In this document: positions 42,530 through 50,228 of the stretch, piece after piece
How positions within the stretch are numbered: the stretch's first letter is position 1
Layout: each line of letters begins with the position of its first letter
Assembly: GCF_900107045.1 (NCBI RefSeq)
Contig: NZ_FNON01000010.1
Span: 186,001 to 250,000 of the forward strand
DNA: 64,000 nt
Direction of reading: 5' to 3'
From: Amycolatopsis xylanica
GTDB lineage: Bacteria > Actinomycetota > Actinomycetes > Mycobacteriales > Pseudonocardiaceae
The notes under the pieces: model-generated
Told to the model about the DNA's origin: nothing
The model's database searches: none
Seen by the model: the letters and a program-made list of their open reading frames with translations, nothing else
Made by a program: the position numbers and the translations under genes

Positions 42530-42996
42530 CGGACCGCCTTCGCCAGCCGTAGTTTCGCGATCTTCACCAGCTCCTCGCCGGCGATGCGCAGCTCGGTGTC
42601 CGGGTCGTTGCCGAGCCGCGAGCGCAGGATCTCGAGCAGCTCTTCACCGCTCCGTCCGCTCGCGCACACCAGGTAGACGTGCCCGAAGCGGGCCTCGTAC
42701 TCGGCGTTGGCCGCGAGGAACTTCTCCGCGGTCGAACCGTCCACACCGGACTGCTCCGAGCGTGACCACTCCGCACCCGTGCCCTCGCCCTTCGGCTTCT
42801 CGCCGATGCGGGGATGCGCGGCCATCGCGGCCCGGATCTCGTCCGGTTCGAGAACCAGATCGGCGGCCGCGAGCAGGCCTTCGAGGTCCGCGTACGGGCG
42901 ACCGGACCGCACCGTGTCCACCCAGCGGGGCACCGCCAGGCACTCGGTGAGCACGGCACGCGGGTCGGCCGCGGCGTTGAACTCGGCGAGCTGCAA
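42526..42996 (-). CDS. uraD: OHCU decarboxylase
   Basis: The 156-residue enzyme decarboxylates 2-oxo-4-hydroxy-4-carboxy-5-ureidoimidazoline to S-allantoin. The signature AAHPRIGEKP with the catalytic histidine and glutamate, and FGHVYLVCASGRSGEELLEIL, are intact. The start is TTG 42996 (LQLAEFNAA), preceded by AGAGGAG at a good spacing. It is the first gene of the urate operon; the MITE-like element lies 37 bases upstream, in its promoter region. Confidence 0.93.
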   Translation of the reverse strand: MQLAEFNAAADPRAVLTECLAVPRWVDTVRSGRPYADLEGLLAAADLVLEPDEIRAAMAAHPRIGEKPKGEGTGAEWSRSEQSGVDGSTAEKFLAANAEYEARFGHVYLVCASGRSGEELLEILRSRLGNDPDTELRIAGEELVKIAKLRLAKAVR

Positions 42997-43032
42997 CGTG
43001 AGACTCCTCTCGGTGCTTCGCCGCCGACACCG

Positions 43033-43194
43033 GGGCGTGTCTCTTGAATATTATCCGCGATAGCCGAGCCCAGGCGGCCCCTGGCGCCGTCGCGGAACCA
43101 TCCGAGTACGACCCGGTACGAGGATGGCCCCGCGACGGCGCCAGGAACCACCTGGATCTCGACTCTCATCGGACAATATTCAAGAGACACGCCC
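43033..43194. mobile_element. MITE-like 162-bp inverted repeat
   Basis: The ends GGGCGTGTCTCTTGAATATT and its near-exact complement bound a 162-base element. Similarity between the arms continues inward for about 75 bases, including CTGGCGCCGTCGCGG near the centre, so the whole element could fold as one long hairpin. It holds no transposase. It lies between the divergent uraD and hydroxypyruvate isomerase genes, 37 and 28 bases from their starts, and so must supply or displace their promoters. No target duplication is obvious. Confidence 0.75.
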
Positions 43195-43222
43195 AGCCCG
43201 TCCGCTCGGGTAGCGTCGACGC

Positions 43223-43999
43223 ATGGATTACGACGTCAACCTGTCGATCCTCTTCACCGAGCTGCCGCTGCTCGACCGGCCGGCCGCGGCACGGGCCGCC
43301 GGTTTCGACGCCGCCGAGTTCTGGTGGCCGTTCGACGTGGCGGTGCCGCCGGACGCCGAAGTGGACCGGTTCGTCCGCGCGGTCGAGGACGCGGGGCTGC
43401 GGCTGGCGTTGCTGAACTTCTACGGCGGCGACCTCGCCGCCGGTGAGCGGGGGCTGGTCTCGACGCCCGGCCGCGAGACCGAGCTGGCCGACAACGTCGA
43501 CGTCGCCATCGGGATCGCCGAGCGGCTGGGCTGCCGGACGTTCAATCCCTTGTACGGCCTGCGGATCGACGGTCTCGATCCCGCCAGGCAGGACGAGCAC
43601 GCACTGTCCACACTGGACGCCATGGCGTCGAAGGTCGCTCGGATCGGCGGGCGGCTCGCACTGGAGCCACTTTCGGCTGTCGAGAGGTACCCGCTGCTGA
43701 CCTCGGCCGACGCGCTGCGCGTGCTCGACAAGCTCGGCCGCGACGACGTGCTGCTGCTCGCCGACCTCTACCACCTCGCGGTCAACGGCGACGACCTCGA
43801 CGAAGTCGTCAAGCTCGACCGCATCGGGCACGTCCAGATCGCCGACGCGCCCGGCCGTCACCAGCCCGGCACCGGCTCCCTGGACATCGCGGGCCACCTG
43901 CGGAAATTGTCCGAGGCGGGCTACGACGGTTACGTTGGCGTCGAATATCACCCGATCGGTCACAGCGCCGATTCGTTCGGCTGGATGGGAGCGGCGTGA
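43223..43999 (+). CDS. hyi: Hydroxypyruvate isomerase family protein
   Basis: The 258-residue TIM-barrel protein shows the Hyi pattern: NLSILFTELPLLDRPAAARA, GFDAAEFWWPFD, ALLNFYGGDLAAGERG, the metal-binding Glu in ALEPLS, LLADLYHLAVNGDD, GHVQIADAPGRHQPGTG and YVGVEYHP. Hydroxypyruvate isomerase works with glyoxylate carboligase and tartronate semialdehyde reductase in using glyoxylate from allantoin. Neither partner is in the window, so the assignment rests on sequence and on position ahead of allantoinase. Its stop overlaps the allB start by 4 bases. Confidence 0.9.
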   Translation: MDYDVNLSILFTELPLLDRPAAARAAGFDAAEFWWPFDVAVPPDAEVDRFVRAVEDAGLRLALLNFYGGDLAAGERGLVSTPGRETELADNVDVAIGIAERLGCRTFNPLYGLRIDGLDPARQDEHALSTLDAMASKVARIGGRLALEPLSAVERYPLLTSADALRVLDKLGRDDVLLLADLYHLAVNGDDLDEVVKLDRIGHVQIADAPGRHQPGTGSLDIAGHLRKLSEAGYDGYVGVEYHPIGHSADSFGWMGAA

Positions 44000-45312
44000 A
44001 GCTGGTTTTCAAGGCCCGGCGGGTCATCACGCCCGAGGGGGAACGGCCCGCCTGCGTCGGCGTCGAGGACGGCCGGATCGTCGCGATCGACGACTGGCTG
44101 ACCGGTGACCGGGTCATCGAGCTCGCCGACGACTCGGTGCTGCTGCCCGGTCTCGTCGACACCCACGTGCACGTCAACGACCCCGGCCGCAGCGAATGGG
44201 AGGGCTTCGACACGGCCACCCGCGCCGCGGCGGCCGGCGGCGTCACGACGCTGGTCGACATGCCGCTCAACAGCCTCCCGCCGACCGTCGACGTCGCGGC
44301 GCTCGACGTCAAGCGCAAGACGGCCGAGGGCCGTGTGCACATCGACGTCGGCTTCTGGGGCGGCGCGATCCCCGGCAACCGCGCTGACCTGCGCGGACTG
44401 CACGAGGCGGGCGTGTACGGCTTCAAGTGCTTCCTGCTGCACTCCGGTGTCGACGAGTTCCCGCCGCTGAGCGACCCGGAGCTCGAAGAAGACCTGCGGG
44501 AGCTGAAGGGGTTCGGCGCGATGATGATCGTGCACGCCGAGGACTCCGACTCGATCGAGCACGCGCCCCAGCCGCACGGCGCCAAGTACGACGACTTCCT
44601 GCACTCACGGCCACGCGGCGCGGAGAACATGGCGATCGCGCGGGTCATCGAGCTGGCCAGGCGGACCGGCGCGCGCGTGCACATCCTGCATCTGTCGTCG
44701 TCGGACGCGCTGCCGATGATCGCCAGCGCGAAACGGGACGGCGTGCCGGTGACCGTCGAGACCTGCCCGCACTACCTGAGCTTCACCGCCGAGGAGATCC
44801 TCGACGGCGCGACGCAGTTCAAATGCTGCCCGCCGATCCGCGAGGCGGAGAACCGCGAGCTGCTGTGGCGCGGGCTCGCCGACGGCGTGATCGATTACAT
44901 CGTCAGCGACCATTCACCGTGCACGGCCGAGCTGAAACGCTTCGACAGCGGGGATTTCGGCGAAGCCTGGGGCGGCATTGCGAGCCTGCAGCTCGGCCTG
45001 CCCGCAGTCTGGACGCAAGCACGGCATCGCGGATTCGCGCTGACCGACGTCGTGCGCTGGATGGCGCAGCGACCGGCCGAGCACGTCGGCCTGGTCCACA
45101 AGGGACGGATCGAGGTCGGCTGCGACGCGGACTTCTGCGTGTTCGCGCCGGACGAGTCGTTCCAGGTGGACGCCCGGAAACTCCAGCACCGCAACAAGGT
45201 CAGCGCCTACCATGGCCGGACGCTCGCCGGTGTGGTGCGCTCGACCTGGCTGCGCGGCACGGAGGTCACCGGCGCGCGGGCTCTGGGCCGCTTGCTGAGC
45301 AGAGGGGAATGA
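43996..45312 (+). CDS. allB: Allantoinase
   Basis: The 438-residue amidohydrolase opens allantoin to allantoate. Metal ligands are present: HVH in VDTHVHVNDPGR, the carboxylated lysine in YGFKCFLLHSGVDEFP, MIVHAED, HILHLSSSDAL, and the Asp in IVSDHSPCTAELK. SGVDEFPP and SPCTAELK are typical of allantoinase rather than dihydropyrimidinase. It starts at GTG 43996 overlapping hyi, and its stop overlaps the allantoicase start. Confidence 0.96.
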   Translation: MKLVFKARRVITPEGERPACVGVEDGRIVAIDDWLTGDRVIELADDSVLLPGLVDTHVHVNDPGRSEWEGFDTATRAAAAGGVTTLVDMPLNSLPPTVDVAALDVKRKTAEGRVHIDVGFWGGAIPGNRADLRGLHEAGVYGFKCFLLHSGVDEFPPLSDPELEEDLRELKGFGAMMIVHAEDSDSIEHAPQPHGAKYDDFLHSRPRGAENMAIARVIELARRTGARVHILHLSSSDALPMIASAKRDGVPVTVETCPHYLSFTAEEILDGATQFKCCPPIREAENRELLWRGLADGVIDYIVSDHSPCTAELKRFDSGDFGEAWGGIASLQLGLPAVWTQARHRGFALTDVVRWMAQRPAEHVGLVHKGRIEVGCDADFCVFAPDESFQVDARKLQHRNKVSAYHGRTLAGVVRSTWLRGTEVTGARALGRLLSRGE

Positions 45313-46310
45313 CGATGATCGAACGTCCGCAGTGGACGTCCAAACCGGACTTGGCGTCGAGGCGTTTCGGCGGCACGGTCATGTGGGCGACCGACGAGTT
45401 GTTCGCGGAGAAGGAAAACCTCATCAACGGCTGGGCGCCGACGCACCGGCCGGAGACCTTCGGCCCGCGTGGCCAGCTTTACGACGGCTGGGAGACGCGC
45501 CGCCGCCGCGAAGCCGGTGACGACATGGCGATCGTGCGCCTCGGCCTGCCCGGCCGGGTCTCGGGCGTCATCGTCGACACGGCGTTCTTCAAGGGCAACT
45601 ATCCGCCGTACATCTCGGTCGAGGCCTGCGCGGTCGACGGCTACCCCAGCCCCGGCGAGCTGACCGACTGGGAGCCGATCGTCGCGCGTTCGGCGGTCAA
45701 CGGCGACCAGGAGAACTTCTTCCCGGTCGCCAACGCCAAGCGGTACACCCATGTCCGGCTCACCATGTACCCCGACGGCGGCGTCGCCAGGCTGCGTGTG
45801 CACGGCACCCCGATCGCCGATCCGCGCCAGGTCGACTTCGACGCGCTCGACCTCGCCGCGCTGGAGAACGGCGCGTCGATCACCGGCTGCAGCAACATGT
45901 TCTACTCGTCGCCGAACAACCTGCTCGCGCCAGGACTGGCCGCGAACCAGGCCGAGGGCTGGGAAACGTCACGCCGCCGCGGCGACGGCAACGACTGGGT
46001 GACGCTGAAGCTCGCGGGCGCGGGCACCATCCGGTTCGCCGAACTCGACACCACGCACCTCAAGGGCAACGCGCCGGGCTGGGCTTCGCTGAGCGGGTCG
46101 GCCGACGGCGGCGAGCGGTGGTTCGAGCTGCTGCCCCGCACGCGCCTGCAGCCGGACACGCGGCACCGGTTCGCGCTGCTCGACTCGCCCGAGGTGACCG
46201 ACGCCCGGCTCGACATCTACCCCGACGGTGGCCTGGCCAGGCTGCGCTTGTGGGGCGGGCTAACGGAATCGGGCCGCGCGACGGTCAAACATCGCTTCGA
46301 GCATTCGTAG
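45309..46310 (+). CDS. alc: Allantoicase
   Basis: The 333-residue enzyme splits allantoate to ureidoglycolate and urea. It has the duplicated jelly-roll structure of the family: GWETRRRREAGDDMAIVRLG with DTAFFKGNYPP in the first half, and GWETSRRRGDGNDWVTLKLA with DTTHLKGNAPGWASL in the second, each closing with MYPDGGVARLRVHG or IYPDGGLARLRLWGG. I chose ATG 45309 because it overlaps allB; the long frame upstream is a shadow. It ends the hyi-allB-alc operon. Confidence 0.96.
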   Translation: MTMIERPQWTSKPDLASRRFGGTVMWATDELFAEKENLINGWAPTHRPETFGPRGQLYDGWETRRRREAGDDMAIVRLGLPGRVSGVIVDTAFFKGNYPPYISVEACAVDGYPSPGELTDWEPIVARSAVNGDQENFFPVANAKRYTHVRLTMYPDGGVARLRVHGTPIADPRQVDFDALDLAALENGASITGCSNMFYSSPNNLLAPGLAANQAEGWETSRRRGDGNDWVTLKLAGAGTIRFAELDTTHLKGNAPGWASLSGSADGGERWFELLPRTRLQPDTRHRFALLDSPEVTDARLDIYPDGGLARLRLWGGLTESGRATVKHRFEHS

Positions 46311-46369
46311 CTTCGGCCACCGCCGAAACCATGATCATGAACGCTGGCCCCTTTGTAGGGTGCGGCCTC

Positions 46370-46801
46370 ATGAGAATCCGTAGCCTGACCGTCGCAGCGG
46401 CCTTCGCCGTCGCGGCGGTGCTCATCCCGTTCACCGCGAGCCCCGCTTCCGCCGCCGCGGTCGGCAGCAAGTGCACCACCTCGGACGGCGGTGCGCTGGG
46501 CGCCTGGGACGGCACTTTCAGCAGCCCCTGGTCGATCAGCGGGCTGCACCTGAGCGTGTACGACGAGAAGGCCGACGGCCACCACCCGGGTGTCCGCCTG
46601 ATCACCTACGACACCGGCGGCGTTCGCAACCCGTGGCCCTGGCACGAGGTGTACGGCGGCAAGGGCGACGGCGACATCTGGAACACCAGCGCCAACGATG
46701 ACGCGGGCATCTTCATGGCCCGCGTGGAGGTCGGCAACTTCGAGGGCTCGGAGCTGCTGAAGAGCTGCCTGAGCGCCGTCAAGTACAACCCGCTGTCCTA
46801 G
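46370..46801 (+). CDS. Small secreted protein of unknown function
   Basis: The 143-residue product starts at ATG 46370 and has a strong signal peptide (RIRSLTVAAAFAVAAVLIPF, cleavage after SPASA). The mature domain of about 110 residues has two cysteines, many Trp and Gly, and polar motifs such as GHHPGVRLITYDTGG and NTSANDDAGIFMARV. The pattern looks like a compact beta-rich exoprotein, but I do not recognise the family. A near-perfect hairpin with a T-run begins on the last base of its stop codon. Confidence 0.8.
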   Translation: MRIRSLTVAAAFAVAAVLIPFTASPASAAAVGSKCTTSDGGALGAWDGTFSSPWSISGLHLSVYDEKADGHHPGVRLITYDTGGVRNPWPWHEVYGGKGDGDIWNTSANDDAGIFMARVEVGNFEGSELLKSCLSAVKYNPLS

Positions 46802-46852
46802 GACTCGTGAGTGGCACGGCCGGTTCTAACCGGCCGTACCACTCACGAGTCC
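46801..46852 (+). terminator. Family A hairpin with T-tract
   Basis: GGACTCGTGAGTGGCACGGC pairs with its near-exact complement around GGTTCTAACC and is followed by TTTT, so this copy looks like a true intrinsic terminator for the small secreted protein gene. Positions that differ from the main family differ on both arms. Confidence 0.85.
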
Positions 46853-46960
46853 TTTTCCGACCCCGCGCCGATCATGTGCGCACGAATGGCGGCTTTGAAG
46901 CGCCAAAAGTGCGGAGGAGCGTAGAGCGACTTTGGGTGTGCGCGAGGGGAAGGACCCAAA

Positions 46961-49570
46961 ATGGCTCGAGAACTGATCGTCGTCACCAGACCGGACGCCG
47001 AACTCCGCGCCCGGGCCGCCGGATTGGCCTCGGCCGCTGACGCCGACATCGGCTCGTTGTCTTCGGCACTGGCCAGGCACGGCGCCCGGCTGACGCCGCT
47101 GTTCGGGCTCAGCGAGGAACGACTACGCGCCGGCATCGTCGCATTGCAGAACACCGAGGTGCCCGATCTCGCCACGTATTATCGGGTCGAGGCCGAAGAC
47201 GCCGTGCTCGACGACCTGGCTGCCGTGCTCCGAGCGGAAGATCTCGTCGACGGCGCGTACGTCAAACCGGATGGGGCGCCACCGTCGACCGCGGTCGAAC
47301 CCACGCTCAACACGATGGTGCCGCGCACCGACGATCCACCCGCCGTCACCCCGGATTTCAGTACGCTCCAAGGGTATCTGGACCCCGCGCCCGGCGGGAT
47401 CGACGCGCGGTACGCCTGGACGATCGACGGCGGGCGCGGCCGGGGAGTCCGCGTCGTCGACTGCGAATGGGCCTGGCGGTTCACCCACGAGGACCTCGGG
47501 CAGGGCCAGGGCGGCGTGCTCGCCGGGACCGCTTCGGCCGATCAGCGCAGCATCGACCACGGCACGGCCGTGCTCGGCGTGATCAGCGGCGACCGCAACG
47601 GCCTCGGCGTGACCGGCATCGCCTCCGACGCCTGGGTGGCCGGGTCGAGCTTCCACGACCAGTCCACCGCGAAGGCCATCCGCGCGGCCGCGGACAAGCT
47701 CGGGCCCGGTGACCTTCTCCTGCTGGAGATCCACCGTCCCGGTCCGAACACGCCCGATCCCGAGCAGGGCCAGCGCGGCTATATCGCGATCGAATGGTGG
47801 CCGGACGATTTCGCCGCCATTCGCTATGCGATCGCGAAAGGCGTCATCGTGGTCGAAGCGGCGGGAAACGGATTCCAGAACCTCGACGACGCCGTTTACG
47901 ATCGGCCGCCCGCCGGATTCCCGAGCACTTGGCGTAACCCGTTCAACGCGGCGAACCCGTCCTCCGGCGCGATCGTGGTCGGCGCGGGCGCCCCGCCGCA
48001 AGGCACGCACGGCGCGGACTGGGGCCCGGACCGTTCGCGGCTCGACTTCTCCAACTACGGCGCGCGCGTCGACGCGCAGGGCTGGGGCCGCGAGGTCACG
48101 TCGACCGGCTACGGCGATCTGCAAGGCGGAACCAGCCAGGACCTCTGGTACACCAACACTTTCGCCGGGACGTCGAGCGCGTCACCGATCGTCGTCGGCG
48201 CGCTTGCCTGTCTCCAGGGTATCTTCCACGGCCGCGGCCCGCTGCGCCTCACACCGAGTCGCGCGCGGGCGCTCCTGCGCGCGACCGGTTCGCCGCAGCG
48301 GGACGCGCCGGGCAGGCCCGCCACCCAGCGCATCGGCACCCGGCCCGACCTGCGGGAGCTGATCCCGGCGGCGACCCGGCCGTCGATCCGCGTCGGTGAC
48401 GTCGACGGCGACGGCCGCGCGGAGATCGTCGTGACGAGCCCGTGGGGGATGGGCGTGCTCAAGCAGTCCGGCGGCTCGCTGACCGCGCCGATGCTGGCGC
48501 CGAACGGCACCCGCTTCGGCCAATGGCTGCTCAACACCGCGGACAACCGGCTCGACCCGCTCGCCGATTTCGACGGGGACGGGCGGTCCGAGGTCGTGGT
48601 GACCAGCCCGTGGGGTCTCGGCGTGGTCAAGGTGCTCGGCGGCACGGCGGTCACGTCGGCGATGGCGGGCAACGGGACACGGCTGGGGCAGTGGCTGCTG
48701 AACACGGCCGACGACGAGTTCGGGCCCGCCGGGGACTTCGACGGGGACCGGCGCGGCGAGCTGCTGGTGCGGAGTCCTTGGGGCTTGGGCGTGCTGAAGC
48801 AGTCCGGCACCAGCATGACCAGCTCGATGCTCGCGCCGAACGGCACGCGTTTCGGTCAGTGGCTGCTCAACACCGCCGACAATCACTTCGGGCCGGTCGG
48901 GGATTTCGACGGGGACGGCCGCGACGAGATCCTGGTGACCAGCCCCTGGGGTATCGGCATCCTGAAGCAGTCCGGCCCCTCGCTGACCGTGTCGATGATG
49001 GCGCCGAACGGCTCCCGTTTCGGGCAGTGGCTGTTGAACACCGCCGACAACCGGTTCGGGCCGGTCGGCGACTTCGATGGCGACGGGCACGACGAGATCC
49101 TGGTGACCAGTCCCTGGGGTATCGGCATCCTCAAGCTGTCGGGTGGCACGCTGAGTGCGCCCGTGATGGCGCCCAACGGCGTGCGGTTCGGCGGCTGGCT
49201 GCTGAACACGGCCGACAACGAGTTCGGCCCCGTCGGCGACTTCGACGCCGACACGCGCGTGGAGATCCTCGTCAAAAGCCCTTGGGGCGTAGGGATTTTG
49301 AAGCAGATCGGCGGGGCGCTGACCGTGCCGTCGATGGCGCCGAACGGGTCGCGCTTCGGCGACTGGCTCTTGAACACGGCCGACAACCACTTCGGCTCGG
49401 TCGCCGACTTCGACGGCGACCACCGCGCCGAGATCCTGCTGACCAGCCCCTGGGGCGTCGGGATGCTGAAACAGACCGGCGCGACGTTCACGGCCTCGCT
49501 ACTGGCGCCCAACGGCTCGCACCTCGGCGGCTGGCTCCTGAACACGGCCGACAACGAGTTCGGAGGTTAG
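46961..49570 (+). CDS. Subtilisin-like serine peptidase (S8) with seven VCBS-like repeats
   Basis: The 869-residue protein starts at ATG 46961 behind a GAGGGGA site and has no signal peptide or membrane helix. An N-terminal region (1-150) resembles an inhibitor-like propeptide. The peptidase domain (about 155-455) has the triad Asp167 (VVDCEW), His200 (DHGTAVLG) and Ser405 (GTSSASP), plus the oxyanion asparagine in EAAGNG. From about residue 480 to the end there are seven repeats of about 56 residues. A subtilase with a repeat tail is usually exported; the missing signal is odd. Role unknown; non-classical export or cytoplasmic action is possible. Confidence 0.9.
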   Translation: MARELIVVTRPDAELRARAAGLASAADADIGSLSSALARHGARLTPLFGLSEERLRAGIVALQNTEVPDLATYYRVEAEDAVLDDLAAVLRAEDLVDGAYVKPDGAPPSTAVEPTLNTMVPRTDDPPAVTPDFSTLQGYLDPAPGGIDARYAWTIDGGRGRGVRVVDCEWAWRFTHEDLGQGQGGVLAGTASADQRSIDHGTAVLGVISGDRNGLGVTGIASDAWVAGSSFHDQSTAKAIRAAADKLGPGDLLLLEIHRPGPNTPDPEQGQRGYIAIEWWPDDFAAIRYAIAKGVIVVEAAGNGFQNLDDAVYDRPPAGFPSTWRNPFNAANPSSGAIVVGAGAPPQGTHGADWGPDRSRLDFSNYGARVDAQGWGREVTSTGYGDLQGGTSQDLWYTNTFAGTSSASPIVVGALACLQGIFHGRGPLRLTPSRARALLRATGSPQRDAPGRPATQRIGTRPDLRELIPAATRPSIRVGDVDGDGRAEIVVTSPWGMGVLKQSGGSLTAPMLAPNGTRFGQWLLNTADNRLDPLADFDGDGRSEVVVTSPWGLGVVKVLGGTAVTSAMAGNGTRLGQWLLNTADDEFGPAGDFDGDRRGELLVRSPWGLGVLKQSGTSMTSSMLAPNGTRFGQWLLNTADNHFGPVGDFDGDGRDEILVTSPWGIGILKQSGPSLTVSMMAPNGSRFGQWLLNTADNRFGPVGDFDGDGHDEILVTSPWGIGILKLSGGTLSAPVMAPNGVRFGGWLLNTADNEFGPVGDFDADTRVEILVKSPWGVGILKQIGGALTVPSMAPNGSRFGDWLLNTADNHFGSVADFDGDHRAEILLTSPWGVGMLKQTGATFTASLLAPNGSHLGGWLLNTADNEFGG
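48398..49567 (+). repeat. Seven 56-residue VCBS/FG-GAP-like repeats in the S8 peptidase
   Basis: Each unit reads approximately DFDGDGRxEILVTSPWG, then xGILKQSG, a variable strand, APNGxRFGxWLLNTADNxFG. DxDGDG loops bind calcium in FG-GAP and VCBS blades, and seven units fit a complete seven-bladed propeller. Unit 2 is the most divergent (GVVKVLGG, AGNG) and unit 6 has lost the second DGD (DFDADTR). Confidence 0.85.
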
Positions 49571-49627
49571 GAACGGGATAAAGCGGGCTTTATGCCAAGA
49601 CGGCATAAAGCCCGCTTTATCCCGTTC
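49571..49627. terminator. Family B hairpin between convergent peptidase and FhuF genes
   Basis: GAACGGGATAAAGCGGGCTT continues to TATGCC and pairs perfectly with its complement across AAGAC; the stem is about 26 base pairs. It begins on the base after the peptidase stop codon. On the other strand its GGATAA supplies the stop codon of the FhuF-like gene. Confidence 0.75.
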
Positions 49628-50228
49628 GCAAGCGGCGCTCGCGCTCCTCGGGGCGCTGGCGAGGGCAGCTCGTGCACTTCGGTGCGTTCGCGGTCTCGTA
49701 GATCAGGCAGCACGACGCACGCCGGACCACCGGAGTGCGCCCGACCCGGACGAACCGCGGCTTCGGCCAGCCGTGCCCGATGGCCGCGACCAGCGGCTCG
49801 GCCAGCGTCAGCGCGCGCTCGGGGTCCACCGTCCACAGCAGACGGTTGCCGACCGAGTCCGTCGCGATGGCACGCAGCGCGGGCACCCGCGCGCCGCTGA
49901 CCTCGGAGATCGTCGCGATCACCGGCTCGTACGCCTCGGCCATCGCCGCGCCGACCGTCTCGAGATCACCCGGCAGCGTCCTGGTCGCGTGCGCGCCGCG
50001 GAACCGGCCGTCGGCCAGCATGTCCAGCTCGACGGCGTCCAGCGCGGGATCGGCCGCGACGCCGTCGCGGACCAGCGCCTCCACCACGGGGCCGATGAGC
50101 ACGGACGACAGCGAGTACCACCAGACGGTGCCGAGCACCAGCGGCGGCGCGCAGCCGTACAGCTTCGCCGCGCCGCCGATCCGCGCCCGCACCCAGGTCG
50201 CGTCGGTGAGCAGCGTCGCCGGGGTCAT
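49617..50228 (-). CDS. FhuF-like siderophore-iron reductase
   Basis: The 203-residue protein ends with the FhuF-type [2Fe-2S] ligand pattern CCLIYETANAPKCTSC (CC-x10-C-x2-C). The upstream half has the family-typical TVWWYSLSSVLIGPVVEALV. FhuF reduces ferric siderophores in the cytoplasm to release iron. The ATG at 50228 overlaps the methyltransferase stop by 4 bases; a longer frame to 50960 is a shadow. The last codons RTG and TAA lie in the family B hairpin. No siderophore transport genes are adjacent, so the partner uptake system lies elsewhere. Confidence 0.85.
   Translation of the reverse strand: MTPATLLTDATWVRARIGGAAKLYGCAPPLVLGTVWWYSLSSVLIGPVVEALVRDGVAADPALDAVELDMLADGRFRGAHATRTLPGDLETVGAAMAEAYEPVIATISEVSGARVPALRAIATDSVGNRLLWTVDPERALTLAEPLVAAIGHGWPKPRFVRVGRTPVVRRASCCLIYETANAPKCTSCPRQRPEERERRLRTG

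Noticed and set aside
43044..43415. 123-codon frame across the inverted-repeat element
   Set aside because: It consists of the element plus frame-shifted hyi and has no ribosome site or family match.
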